From Tenacibaculum holothuriorum (GTDB taxonomy: Bacteria; Bacteroidota; Bacteroidia; Flavobacteriales; Flavobacteriaceae), in contig NZ_LAPZ01000001.1 of the NCBI RefSeq assembly GCF_002120225.1, positions 62,001 to 126,000 of the forward strand: a DNA stretch of 64,000 nt, read 5' to 3'. The translations under genes were made by a program, and so were the position numbers. Below the pieces are notes generated by a model, which saw only the letters and a list, made by a program, of their open reading frames with translations, was not told where the DNA came from and did no database searches. Shown here piece by piece: positions 34,337 to 43,426 of the stretch; position 1 is the first letter of the stretch, and the number at the start of each line of letters is the position of its first letter.

Positions 34337-35491
34337 ATGAAAGAAGAGTTACAACAGCTTTTTACAGCTTTAAAAGATAGTATTACCCAAAACGAATTTG
34401 TTAAGTTAACACTAAGCAAACCCATAAGAAAGAGTGATGAGTTGCCTAATGTATATATTCGTCAAATTGAACTTAGAGGAGAGTTAAGTTTTCAATTTTT
34501 ATATAGATATACTACAAACGATCAAGTAAAAAATTATTCTTTAGAAGAAAGCTATGTTGTATTAGAAGAATTACTTTCAGAAAAATTTAGAGCAGCTACA
34601 TTGTTTACATTGTCTAATGATTTATTGGTGTTTATTTCTAAAAAGAAAAAGGTAAATTATAAAACAAATAACCCTAGTTTTAAAAATAAATTACCAGAAA
34701 CTCACGATAAGCAAAAAGTAAAAAGAGCAGAAAAAAGCCCATACTTATTTCACTTAGGAATTACCGATAAAGAAGGAAATGTAATTCCTAAAATGGCAGA
34801 TAAATATCGTCAAATAAATAAGTATTTAGAAATTATAGAAGCACAGTTAAAATCAGTAAAACTATCAAAGAGTATTCGTATTGTAGATATGGGCTCAGGT
34901 AAAGGTTACTTAACTTTTGCTTTGTATGATTATTTAGTAAATAAAAAAGAATATAAAGCTACTGTAACTGGAATAGAATTGCGTGAAAATTTGGTAAACT
35001 ATTGTAATGACATTGCAAAAAAATGTGATTTTACAAAATTAAGCTTCGTTGCACAACCTATTCAAGAATATGATAACGATAAAATAGATATTTTGATAGC
35101 ATTACATGCTTGCGATACAGCTACAGACGATGCTATTTTCAAAGGGTTGTCTGCGAAAGCTGAGTTAATCATTTGCGCTCCATGTTGTCATAAACAAATC
35201 CGCCAACAAGTAAAAGGGAAAGAGCAGGAAAGTCCATTGTTAAAATATGGCATTTTTAAAGAGCGTCAGTTTGAAATGGTTACTGATACTATTCGAGCTT
35301 TAATTCTCGAAAAAAATAATTATAATACTAAAGTTTTTGAGTTTATAAGTAACGAGCATACTCGCAAAAATGTAATGTTAATTGGTGCTAAATCTTCAAA
35401 GAAGGTAGATACTGAAAGGATAGATGATAAGATTACGAATCTAAAAGAAGCTTACCAGATTAAAGAGCATTATTTAGAATCTCTTATATAA
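34337..35491 (+). CDS. SAM-dependent methyltransferase (Methyltransf_32 / GSTCD-like)
   Basis: 384 residues. N-terminal ~140 residues of unknown fold, then a class I methyltransferase domain: glycine motif IVDMGSGKGYLTFALYDYL (near 185-203), acidic loop TGIELRENLV, and IDILIALHACDTATD. The CAPCCHKQIRQQ stretch is typical of the group related to eukaryotic GSTCD/Methyltransf_32. Substrate unknown, possibly RNA. Divergent from the small secreted protein. Confidence 0.82.
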   Translation: MKEELQQLFTALKDSITQNEFVKLTLSKPIRKSDELPNVYIRQIELRGELSFQFLYRYTTNDQVKNYSLEESYVVLEELLSEKFRAATLFTLSNDLLVFISKKKKVNYKTNNPSFKNKLPETHDKQKVKRAEKSPYLFHLGITDKEGNVIPKMADKYRQINKYLEIIEAQLKSVKLSKSIRIVDMGSGKGYLTFALYDYLVNKKEYKATVTGIELRENLVNYCNDIAKKCDFTKLSFVAQPIQEYDNDKIDILIALHACDTATDDAIFKGLSAKAELIICAPCCHKQIRQQVKGKEQESPLLKYGIFKERQFEMVTDTIRALILEKNNYNTKVFEFISNEHTRKNVMLIGAKSSKKVDTERIDDKITNLKEAYQIKEHYLESLI

Positions 35492-35539
35492 ATAATTGAT
35501 TAGTAGTTTTTAATACGAATTTTCCTTACTTTTATAAAG

Positions 35540-36121
35540 ATGAAAGGGGAAATATCATTAATTTTTAGAGAGCTAGATTTATCTGAAGAAGAAATAACTT
35601 ACCTAGCAAGTTTATTCAGAAGAGAAACGGTAAAAAAAGGAGAACTAATTCTGAATACTAATGAAGAAATAAAGCATCAATATTATGTTTTAGATGGTTG
35701 TTTACGTACTTATTTTGTAGATAACCTAGGAAAAGAACACACTATTCAATTTGCTGTACACGATTGGTGGATTACCGATTATATTAGTTATTTCTTAGAA
35801 GAAGAATCAATACTAACAATTGAGTGTATAAAAGATTCTGTTTTATTAAGAGTAGAAAAAGACGATTTTGAAGAGGCTTTAAGAAAGATTCCAGCTTTAG
35901 AATGTTTTATAAGGAAAAAGATAGAACGCTTTTTAGCCAAATCTCATAAAAGAATGTTGGCAGTATTATCTCAAACAGCAAAAAGTAGGTATATAGAATT
36001 TGCTAAAACGTACCCGAACATCGAACAACACGTTAAGAATTATCATATTGCATCTTATTTAGGTATTACCACTCAGAGTTTGAGTAGAATAAGAAAAGAA
36101 ATTTATAAAATGGATTATTAA
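35540..36121 (+). CDS. Crp/Fnr-family transcriptional regulator
   Basis: 193 residues. Cyclic-nucleotide-type beta roll (about 20-115; KKGELILNTNEE, YYVLDGCLRTYF), a dimer helix, and a short C-terminal helix-turn-helix (HIASYLGITTQSLSRIRKEI). The cAMP-contact RxS motif is not visible, so it probably senses something else or nothing. It is followed 9 bp later by an EamA transporter, its likely target, a common pairing in this group. Confidence 0.85.
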   Translation: MKGEISLIFRELDLSEEEITYLASLFRRETVKKGELILNTNEEIKHQYYVLDGCLRTYFVDNLGKEHTIQFAVHDWWITDYISYFLEEESILTIECIKDSVLLRVEKDDFEEALRKIPALECFIRKKIERFLAKSHKRMLAVLSQTAKSRYIEFAKTYPNIEQHVKNYHIASYLGITTQSLSRIRKEIYKMDY

Positions 36122-36130
36122 TATACTTTC

Positions 36131-37051
36131 ATGAAAGAATCTAAAGTATTAATTATAGCTGCTTTTTTTGCTATTTATGTTATTTGGGGCTCAACGTATT
36201 TATTAAACAAAATATTAGTAACCGAAGTATCTCCTTTATTAATCGCTGCTACAAGGTTTTTTAGTGCAGGTGTTTTAATTATTTTAATTGCTACTTTATT
36301 AGGTAAATCAATAAAAATTACCAAAAGTGAATTTATAAATACAGTTATTGCAGGGTTTTTGTTTTTAGTGTACGGAAATGGTGTTTTTGTTTGGGCTTTA
36401 AAATATATTGATAGTGGCTTTGCAGCATTATTAGCCTCAACACAACCATTATTTGTATTACTATTGATGAGGTTATTAGATGGAAAAAAAATGCAAAAAC
36501 AATCTATTATAGGCATAGTTCTAGGTTTTATTGGAATGTATTTATTGGTAAGTCAAAATGAAATTACAACGTCAGAAGGAACTTTACTAGGAATTTTTAT
36601 GATTTTTACTTGCTTATTAAGTTGGAGTTATGGAAGTGTATTTGTAGCAAAAGCAAATTTACCCAAGAATTTCTTTGTAAGTACAGGTTATCAAATGCTT
36701 ATTGCTGGGGTTTTGTTATTCTTCAGTTCTTTATTGTTTAGAGAAGAATGGATATCTCCATTAACCTGGTCATTCAAAGCACAAACTTCTATGGTTTTAT
36801 TAATTTTCTTCGGAAGTATAGTTGCTTTCACAGCCTTTAATTATTTATTAAAAGAAGTTTCTACTGAAAAAGTATCAACATCTGCATACGTAAATCCTGT
36901 TGTAGCATTATTTTTAGGATGGTATTTTTTAGATGAAGAGTTAACTACGCAATCTATAATTGCTTCGATAATATTGTTGTCAGGAGTTTATTTTATAACA
37001 TCAAGAAAACGAGTTTCAAAACTTAAGACCACCAAACCACAAAAAATTTAA
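36131..37051 (+). CDS. EamA/DMT-superfamily transporter
   Basis: 306 residues with ten predicted membrane helices in two EamA halves: GSTYLLNKIL and PLLIAATRFFSAG in the first, SPLTW, VAFTAFNYLLKEVSTEKVSTSAYVNPVVAL in the second. Drug/metabolite exporters of this type move amino acids or other small compounds. Likely co-transcribed with the Crp-like gene. Its 3' end overlaps the convergent DUF1853 gene by 29 bp. Confidence 0.87.
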   Translation: MKESKVLIIAAFFAIYVIWGSTYLLNKILVTEVSPLLIAATRFFSAGVLIILIATLLGKSIKITKSEFINTVIAGFLFLVYGNGVFVWALKYIDSGFAALLASTQPLFVLLLMRLLDGKKMQKQSIIGIVLGFIGMYLLVSQNEITTSEGTLLGIFMIFTCLLSWSYGSVFVAKANLPKNFFVSTGYQMLIAGVLLFFSSLLFREEWISPLTWSFKAQTSMVLLIFFGSIVAFTAFNYLLKEVSTEKVSTSAYVNPVVALFLGWYFLDEELTTQSIIASIILLSGVYFITSRKRVSKLKTTKPQKI

Positions 37052-37841
37052 TAACTTCTCCATTTTGCTTTTTCATCCAACAAAGAGGTGCATTCTCTTG
37101 AAGTAGATATTTCTCTACATCATTTTTGAAGTTTTCGAAGTTCGACCAATTTATATTAGAGTGAGGTTCTACCAACCAATCAAGTTTATTTGGAATGTAA
37201 AATTTACATGAAGAGAATAGCTTTAATTGCTTAGGGTAAATATAAAATCCGTAAACACAATTATTATTTAAACTTGTAGAAAATTGTTCCTGTTTTTTCA
37301 AAGGAATGAATAGTTGAGCTTTAAAATAAACTTGCTGTTTAATCGTAGAAGAATTTAAATTCAGTTCGTTTAAATATGGTTTAGAATAGTTAGAGTAGAG
37401 GAGAGGAAGTTGTTTTTCTTTAAGCTTAGTAAGCTTTTGTAAGAGAGAATCTCGTCTGTTAGGTCCAATCCAATGATCTACTTCAGAACTTCCAACTGAC
37501 TCATCATACAAATAAAACTTATAAATAATTTCTAAATGAGTAGGAACATTGTCTTTTGTTAGTAAACAATCTAATTCGCCTAAAGTAATTTTATCATTTT
37601 GAATTTGAATGTTTTCTGCCAAAACATCAACTGAATTATCTTGTTGTAATTCTTGAGATACAAAGCGTTCAACTAATTTACCTAGTCTTAATTTTTTATT
37701 TATAGTTTGAGAAAATGTTGAGGTTTTGTTAGAAACTGTTTCAAATTGTATCAAATCAAAAACACCTTTTCCATGCCATAGAAAAGGTGTTTTTAAAAAT
37801 CCTTCGTATTGTAATTGTAAGTCTTTTTGTTTTTGGTGCAT
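37023..37841 (-). CDS. DUF1853 family protein
   Basis: 272 residues. Family features: TPFLWHGKGVFDL near the N-terminus, LGKLVERFVSQEL, LGELDCLL, THLEIIYKFYLYD and DHWIGPNRRDSLLQKL. The E/D-xx-E-x-K-like arrangement (GELDCLL...HLEIIYKFY) resembles the PD-(D/E)XK nuclease core, so a nuclease fold is possible, but no function is known. It starts 8 bp after the OmpH/Skp gene. Confidence 0.82.
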   Translation of the reverse strand: MHQKQKDLQLQYEGFLKTPFLWHGKGVFDLIQFETVSNKTSTFSQTINKKLRLGKLVERFVSQELQQDNSVDVLAENIQIQNDKITLGELDCLLTKDNVPTHLEIIYKFYLYDESVGSSEVDHWIGPNRRDSLLQKLTKLKEKQLPLLYSNYSKPYLNELNLNSSTIKQQVYFKAQLFIPLKKQEQFSTSLNNNCVYGFYIYPKQLKLFSSCKFYIPNKLDWLVEPHSNINWSNFENFKNDVEKYLLQENAPLCWMKKQNGEVIKFFVVWWS

Positions 37842-37849
37842 AAAAAGAA

Positions 37850-38353
37850 TTACTCTTTAATTCCTAATTTATCTAATACTAATTTAGTAATGTCAAATCG
37901 TTCATCAATATAACCAAATTGATTTCCATTTGTCGTTAAAATTTGTGTATAACCATTAGCTTTTGCTACTTCAGCAATTACTTCGCTTAACTTTTTATAT
38001 AATGGACGCATATATTCATCTCTTTGAATTTGCATCATTTTAGTGCCATTTACTCTAAACTTTTGCATTTCTTGCTCCATCTTTTGTAATTCAGCAATTC
38101 TAGTTTGCTTATCAGTATCGGTCATTATCTTTTCTTCAGCTTTGTAAGACTCAACTTTTTTCTGATATTCTTTAGCTTTAATATTAAAAGATGAATCTAA
38201 TTTTTTACCAGCAGTTTCAATTCTTCTTAATACATTTTTCATTTGAGGCATTTTGCCAATAATTATATCGCTATTAACGGTACCTACTTTTGTTTGTGCT
38301 ATTGATATTGTAGAGAAAAGTATTGTTGCTAATACTAAAATTTTTGATTTCAT
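37850..38353 (-). CDS. OmpH/Skp-family periplasmic chaperone
   Basis: 167 residues. Signal peptide MKSKILVLATILFSTISIAQ, then the short beta strand VGTVNSDIIIGKMPQM, a long charged coiled coil (~45-110; QKKVESYKAEEKIMTD) and a C-terminal strand region. Skp-like trimers hold unfolded outer-membrane proteins with their coiled-coil tentacles. It is not next to bamA here. Likely co-transcribed with the DUF1853 gene. Confidence 0.86.
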   Translation of the reverse strand: MKSKILVLATILFSTISIAQTKVGTVNSDIIIGKMPQMKNVLRRIETAGKKLDSSFNIKAKEYQKKVESYKAEEKIMTDTDKQTRIAELQKMEQEMQKFRVNGTKMMQIQRDEYMRPLYKKLSEVIAEVAKANGYTQILTTNGNQFGYIDERFDITKLVLDKLGIKE

Positions 38354-38427
38354 GTTTTATTGTTTTCGACAAATATATAAAAGTGAAGTAGCTAAACTCC
38401 TTAAAATTAGTTAAAATTTAAAGTATT

Positions 38428-39708
38428 TTATAGCGAAAATCGTTTCGCAGCTTCACGTTCTAATTCTTCTCTAAAGTTAGGATGAGCAATAGAAATTAAT
38501 GCTTTTGCACGTTGTTTTAAACTTTTACCAAATAAATTAACCACACCATATTCTGTAGCTACATAATGTACATGTGCTCTAGTAGTGGTTACACCAGCTC
38601 CTTCTTTTAAAAATGGAGTAATTTTTGAAATTCCTCTAGGTGTCATAGAAGGCATAGCAATAATAGCTTTTCCTTCTTTAGATAAAGATGCTCCACGGAT
38701 AAAATCCATTTGACCTCCCACACCAGAGTATTGATACTTACCAATAGTATCTGCACAAACTTGTCCTGTTAAATCAATTTCAATAGCACTATTTATTGCT
38801 GTAACTTTTGGATTTAGCTTTATAAGTGATGTATCATTTGTATAACCAGCTTCTTTAAAATGAACTAACGGATTATCATCAATAAAATCATATAATTTCT
38901 GTGAACCCACTGCAAAACAAGTAACTATTTTACCCGTTTTAATTTCTTTCTCTTCACCAGTAATAATTCCCTTTTCTACTAAAGGAAGAATACCATCAGA
39001 AAACATTTCGGTATGAATTCCTAATCGTTTGTGATTGGTTAGATTATGTAATACAGCATTTGGAATGTTACCAATTCCCATTTGTAAAGTAGCACCATCA
39101 TCAATTAATTCAGCAACATGTTTTCCTATTTGAGACTCTATTTCAGAAGGAGTTCCTGTAATAGATTCATGAATAGGATCATTAGTTTCAACAGCAAAAT
39201 CGATATTTTTAATGTGAATGATTCCGTCTCCGTGTGTTCTTGGTACATTCGGATTTATCTGAGCAACTACCATTTTAGCAGTTTGTATTGCTGGTAGTGT
39301 AATATCTACCGAAGTTCCTAAAGAGCAGTATCCGTGTTTATCGGGAGGAGAAACTTGAATAAAAGCTACATCTAGCGGATAAATTCCTCTTCTAAATAAC
39401 CAGTGGATTTCACTTAAAAAAATAGGAACATAATCACCATTGTTAGTATTGACACCTTTTCTAACATTATTTCCAACAAAGCAGCTAATTAGCTTAAAAG
39501 AATTAGAATAAGGTTGTTCTAAATATTTTGCTTCACCATGTGTATGAATTTGAATAATTTCTACATTTTGTAAATCTTCATAACGTTCACATAAATTATC
39601 AATTAATACATTCGGAGTCATTGCAGCTCCTTGAAAGAAAATTTTATCGTTAGATTTTACAATTGATACCGCTTCTTGTGGCGATACAATTTTTAAATCG
39701 TTTATCAT
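38428..39708 (-). CDS. Acetyl-CoA hydrolase/transferase family (CoA-transferase)
   Basis: 426 residues from the ATG at 39708 (MINDLKIVSPQEAV); a TTG at 39735 falls in a GACCTTTG promoter-like box and was not used. Family I CoA-transferase: N-terminal FFQGAAMTPNVLID, middle QVSPPDKHGYCSLGTSVD, QMGIGNIPNAVL, the catalytic-Glu region SAIEIDLTGQVCAD, GGQMDFIRGA and the C-terminal THYVATEYGVVNLFG-like segment. Close to 4-hydroxybutyrate/acetate CoA-transferases; the acid substrate cannot be told from sequence alone. Confidence 0.85.
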   Translation of the reverse strand: MINDLKIVSPQEAVSIVKSNDKIFFQGAAMTPNVLIDNLCERYEDLQNVEIIQIHTHGEAKYLEQPYSNSFKLISCFVGNNVRKGVNTNNGDYVPIFLSEIHWLFRRGIYPLDVAFIQVSPPDKHGYCSLGTSVDITLPAIQTAKMVVAQINPNVPRTHGDGIIHIKNIDFAVETNDPIHESITGTPSEIESQIGKHVAELIDDGATLQMGIGNIPNAVLHNLTNHKRLGIHTEMFSDGILPLVEKGIITGEEKEIKTGKIVTCFAVGSQKLYDFIDDNPLVHFKEAGYTNDTSLIKLNPKVTAINSAIEIDLTGQVCADTIGKYQYSGVGGQMDFIRGASLSKEGKAIIAMPSMTPRGISKITPFLKEGAGVTTTRAHVHYVATEYGVVNLFGKSLKQRAKALISIAHPNFREELEREAAKRFSL

Positions 39709-39853
39709 TACTTCTTTGTTTATAATTTTATACAAAGGTCTTGTGTTACCTAAAGGTATTAAATGATAATAGTCATAAAACTAAATTTTCTTATGACTTA
39801 AAAGTTCTTGAAGTAAATATTAAAGCTCCAAAAAGAAGAGTAACATAAAAAAT

Positions 39854-40765
39854 CTAGTTTAATAGATTTTTAACTCTAGTAATTATATTTTCTACATCTT
39901 CTTGAAAATCAAACCAAAGAATATTTTTATCTTTTCTAAACCAAGTTCCTTGGCGTTTAGCAAATCTTCGGGTATTTTTTTTGATTTCTGAAACAGCAAA
40001 TTCTTTAGTGAAATTACCATCGAAGTATTCAAATAATTCTCTGTATCCTACCGTTTGTAAGGCGTTTAAGTTTTTGTGTGGATAAACTGTTTTAGCTTCT
40101 TCTAACAAACCGTTTTCCATCATAATATCTACACGACGATTAATACGATCGTACATAATTTCTCTGTCGGCAGTTAATCCAATTTTTATAGACTTAAAGT
40201 TTCGTGGAGTTTTTGGTTTATTTTTATAAGAAGAATAGGTGTTTCCAGTGCCAATACAGATTTCCAAAGCTCTTATTAAGCGATGAGGATTATCAATTGC
40301 AATAGTGTTATAACTTTCTATGTCTAACTCTTTTAGTTTTTGTTGAAGAGATTCAATTCCTTTTTCTTCTAATTCATCGGTAAGTTGAACTCTAACTTCA
40401 GAATCAACATCTGGAAAATAATCTAATCCTTTTAAAACCGCATCTACATACAAACCACTTCCACCCACCATAATCTGAATAGGATTCTTTTGAAACAACT
40501 CATCTAATTTGGCTAAAGCATCTTTTTCAAATTGACCGACAGAGTAATCTTCAAAAATACTTCTGTCTTGAATAAAATGATGTGGAGCTGCTGCTAATTC
40601 ATCGGCATCTGGAACAGCAGTACCAATTGTAGTTTCTTTATAAAACTGACGAGAATCACAAGAAATAATGTCACAGCCAAAATGTTGTGCTAATTTAATA
40701 CTAAGTGCAGTTTTACCTATGGCAGTTGCACCAACAATTGTAATAAGCGTATTTTCTTGAGACAT
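39854..40765 (-). CDS. miaA: tRNA dimethylallyltransferase
   Basis: 303 residues from the ATG at 40765 (MSQENTLITIVGATAIGKTALS); a TTG seven codons upstream lies in the previous gene. P-loop GATAIGKT, catalytic Asp region ISCDSRQFYKE, VGGSGLYVDAVLKGL, and the tRNA-binding QTVGYRELFEYF and NTRRFAKRQGTWFRKD. Adds an isopentenyl group to A37 of tRNAs reading UNN codons. The start overlaps the potassium channel stop by one base (TAATG). Confidence 0.94.
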   Translation of the reverse strand: MSQENTLITIVGATAIGKTALSIKLAQHFGCDIISCDSRQFYKETTIGTAVPDADELAAAPHHFIQDRSIFEDYSVGQFEKDALAKLDELFQKNPIQIMVGGSGLYVDAVLKGLDYFPDVDSEVRVQLTDELEEKGIESLQQKLKELDIESYNTIAIDNPHRLIRALEICIGTGNTYSSYKNKPKTPRNFKSIKIGLTADREIMYDRINRRVDIMMENGLLEEAKTVYPHKNLNALQTVGYRELFEYFDGNFTKEFAVSEIKKNTRRFAKRQGTWFRKDKNILWFDFQEDVENIITRVKNLLN

Positions 40766-41583
40766 TAATTTAGTTTTGTTCCGCAATTATAGCAAAATTC
40801 TGCGTCATCTTTATGTCCGTCATGCAAACAATTCGGACAAGATTGTGTATTTGTATCTATGGCAGTTTTTGTCATTTCAGAAGTAACAATACCCGTTGGA
40901 ACAGCGATGATACCGTAACCCAAAATCATGATAATACTTGCTACAAATTGACCAAATGGAGTATGAGGTGCAATATCACCATAACCAACAGTAGTTAAGG
41001 TTACAATTGCCCAATATACACTTCTAGGAATACTTGTAAAACCATTATCTCCGCCTTCAATTAAGTACATTACGGTACCTAAAATAACACACAAAATGAG
41101 TACGAAGAATAAGAAAACTGCAATTTTGGCTTTACTAGCTTTTAATGCTTTTATGAAATTGTTAGACTCACCTATGAAACGGGCTAATTTTAAAATTCTA
41201 AATATACGTAATAAACGTAAAGCCCTTAAAGCGACTAAACTGTGAGTTCCTGTAAAGATTATTGCTAAGTACTTTGGAAGGGTAGATAGTAAATCTATGA
41301 CTCCATAAAAACTAAAAATATATTTTTGTGGTTTTTTAATTGATACGATTCGTGCAAAATATTCAATAGTGAAGAGAATGGTAATTATCCATTCTGAAAT
41401 ATCTAAAAAAGAGTCATATTTTTCATGAATAGAATCAACACTTTCTAACATTACCAAAACAATACTTGCTACAATGGCAATAAGTAATATAATATCGAAA
41501 AATTTACCAGCAGGTGTATCAGCTTCATAAATAATTTCATGAAGTTTTTCTTTCCAATCTTTTGATGATGTTTGTGATTTCAA
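40765..41583 (-). CDS. Voltage-gated-type potassium channel with C-terminal zinc ribbon
   Basis: 272 residues from a TTG at 41583; the TTG at 41607 lies within a TATATTTG promoter box. Six membrane segments: S4 is arginine-rich (ALRALRLLRIFRILKLARF), and the pore has TLTTVGYGDIAPHT, the K+ selectivity filter. The C-terminus has CPNCLHDG...EFCYNCGTKLN, a CxxC-CxxC zinc ribbon, unusual for a K+ channel and perhaps a redox or metal sensor. It is coupled to miaA through a TAATG overlap. Confidence 0.88.
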   Translation of the reverse strand: MKSQTSSKDWKEKLHEIIYEADTPAGKFFDIILLIAIVASIVLVMLESVDSIHEKYDSFLDISEWIITILFTIEYFARIVSIKKPQKYIFSFYGVIDLLSTLPKYLAIIFTGTHSLVALRALRLLRIFRILKLARFIGESNNFIKALKASKAKIAVFLFFVLILCVILGTVMYLIEGGDNGFTSIPRSVYWAIVTLTTVGYGDIAPHTPFGQFVASIIMILGYGIIAVPTGIVTSEMTKTAIDTNTQSCPNCLHDGHKDDAEFCYNCGTKLN

Positions 41584-41604
41584 AACAGTAATTTTACGTA
41601 ATAG

Positions 41605-41612
41605 CAAATATA
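41605..41612 (-). promoter_or_regulatory. Potassium channel gene -7 box (TATATTTG)
   Basis: Complement of CAAATATA at 41605-41612, about 21 bp before the TTG start at 41583. Confidence 0.5.
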
Positions 41613-41628
41613 AAAGAACTCAAATTAA

Positions 41629-42729
41629 CTAATTGGAATGAGTTTCTACCTCTAAACGTATTATTTTTCCTACCTTATTTTTATCAAGATAATTTTTTAT
41701 AATAGTTTTAGCTAGCTTTTTATTTTCTACGTTAGTAAGCATAGGTTTTAATATTGATAAATGATTTTCTTGATAAGCCAAATTGGTATAAGCGTAACCA
41801 ACTACTTCATTATTTTCTATTAAAATAACGGCATTTTCTTCGGGAATTCTTCCTTTATCAATAATTAAAAAGTTATTGTGATTAAAGTTCTTGTCAGTAA
41901 TTTTTCTTTTACGAATTAAATTGTATTTAGGTTTTAAAATTTCTAGTTCTAAATAGTATTTAAGTCTAGTGAAAAGTGTATTTCCAGTTTCCTCGAAAGT
42001 AATAGAATGCACTTTCTTCTGTACTTTTTCTCCTCGTTTTGTAGATTTTAAAAAGAGTTTGTTAACCTCTTGTTTTATATTTTTACCTCTTCCTAAAAAG
42101 ATAATATTACCATTTTCATTATGAACATAAAAAAGTCCTTCTTTTTCAGGCAAACTATCTAATAATTTAAGCTGTCTTTGTTTAACTTCTCTTTGATCAG
42201 AATATTTAATAGAGTGCTTAATAATCTCTTTATCGGTATCTTTTTCTAAAAGTAATTTGAATAATTGAACCGTAGCCAACGCATCACCATTTGCTCTATG
42301 GCGATCTGAAACAGGAATGCCCAAAAAACGACATAATTTTCCTAAGCTATGTGATGGAGCTTCTGGTATTAAATCTTTACTTAATTGAACTGTACACAAA
42401 GAATCTCTCTTATAATCATAGCCTAAACGTCGGAATTCAGTGGTTAAAATCCTTGTATCAAAAGAAGCATTGTGAGCAACAATTACGCATTCTTGAGTAA
42501 TTTCAATAATTCGTTTTGCTACTTCATAAAATTTAGGAGCATTACGTAGCATTTTATTGTTAATACCTGTTAGTTTAACAACAAAATCTTGTATTTCTCG
42601 TTCAGGGTTTATGAGTGATATAAATTGATCTACAACAGTATGACCGTCAAATTTATATATTGCAATTTCTGTAATTCCCTCTTCGTTATACTTCCCCCCG
42701 GTAGTTTCTATATCTAAAATAGCGTACAA
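41629..42729 (-). CDS. DnaQ-like exonuclease fused to a degenerate GIY-YIG domain
   Basis: 366 residues. Residues 1-~170 are a DEDDh exonuclease: DIETTGG (6-12), HNASFDTRIL and the closing HRANGDALAT. Residues ~195-290 follow the GIY-YIG/UvrC-N pattern (LPEKEGLFYVHNENGNIIFLGRGKNI, shown here as its core GLFYV...IFLGRG), with GIY replaced by GLF and YIG by FLG. This polIII-epsilon/UvrC-like fusion (like E. coli Cho-type neighbours) is common in bacteria; the role is probably DNA repair. It lies downstream of the PLP protein gene. Confidence 0.83.
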   Translation of the reverse strand: MYAILDIETTGGKYNEEGITEIAIYKFDGHTVVDQFISLINPEREIQDFVVKLTGINNKMLRNAPKFYEVAKRIIEITQECVIVAHNASFDTRILTTEFRRLGYDYKRDSLCTVQLSKDLIPEAPSHSLGKLCRFLGIPVSDRHRANGDALATVQLFKLLLEKDTDKEIIKHSIKYSDQREVKQRQLKLLDSLPEKEGLFYVHNENGNIIFLGRGKNIKQEVNKLFLKSTKRGEKVQKKVHSITFEETGNTLFTRLKYYLELEILKPKYNLIRKRKITDKNFNHNNFLIIDKGRIPEENAVILIENNEVVGYAYTNLAYQENHLSILKPMLTNVENKKLAKTIIKNYLDKNKVGKIIRLEVETHSN

Positions 42730-42766
42730 TTCTTTTCCTTTTTTTGGTTAGCTGTTACAGGTAAAA

Positions 42767-43426
42767 TTAAGCAATATAATTTCGAACTCCAAAAATAGAA
42801 CTTCCTATTCTAACCATATTACTTCCTAATGAGATTGCTAGCGGATAATCACCACTCATTCCCATTGATAAAGTTGTGAGTTTTGGGTATTTTTCCTGAA
42901 TCTTTTTTTGAAAATCGTTTAAAGAAGAAAATTCTTCTGTAAGTTGATCTTTATCGTGCGTAAAAGTAGCCATTCCCATTAAGCCTACAATAGCAATATT
43001 CTTAAACTCTTTTAATTCTTCGGAAGCTAAAATAGTTTCAATTTCAGAAAAACTAAGACCAAATTTAGAATCTTCTTTTGCAATTTTAGCTTGTAATAAA
43101 CAATTAATTACTCGGTTGTGTTTTTTTGCTTGTTTATCTATTTCTTTTAAGGTTTTAAAACTATCTACTCCATGAATTAAACTTACAAAATGAGCCATGT
43201 ACTTTACTTTATTACGCTGTAAATGCCCAATCATATGCCACTCAATATCTTTTGGTAAAGCATCGTATTTACTTACCATTTCTTGAATTTTATTCTCACC
43301 AAATACTCGTTGACCAGCATCGTACGCCTCTTGAATATCGGCAATTGGTTTGGTTTTAGAAACAGCCACTAATGTTACATTTTGTGGTATAGTATCCTTT
43401 ATTTTTTGTAAGTTTTCTTTTATCAT
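42767..43426 (-). CDS. PLP homeostasis protein (YggS/PLPBP family)
   Basis: 219 residues. PLP-lysine in VAVSKTKP (about residue 24), FGENKIQEM, WHMIGHLQRNKVKYM, GLMGMATFTHD and LSMGMSGDYPLAISLGSNMVRIGSSIFG are all conserved. A single-domain alanine-racemase fold with no known catalysis; it buffers free pyridoxal phosphate. Its start overlaps the DUF1015 stop by one base. Confidence 0.93.
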   Translation of the reverse strand: MIKENLQKIKDTIPQNVTLVAVSKTKPIADIQEAYDAGQRVFGENKIQEMVSKYDALPKDIEWHMIGHLQRNKVKYMAHFVSLIHGVDSFKTLKEIDKQAKKHNRVINCLLQAKIAKEDSKFGLSFSEIETILASEELKEFKNIAIVGLMGMATFTHDKDQLTEEFSSLNDFQKKIQEKYPKLTTLSMGMSGDYPLAISLGSNMVRIGSSIFGVRNYIA

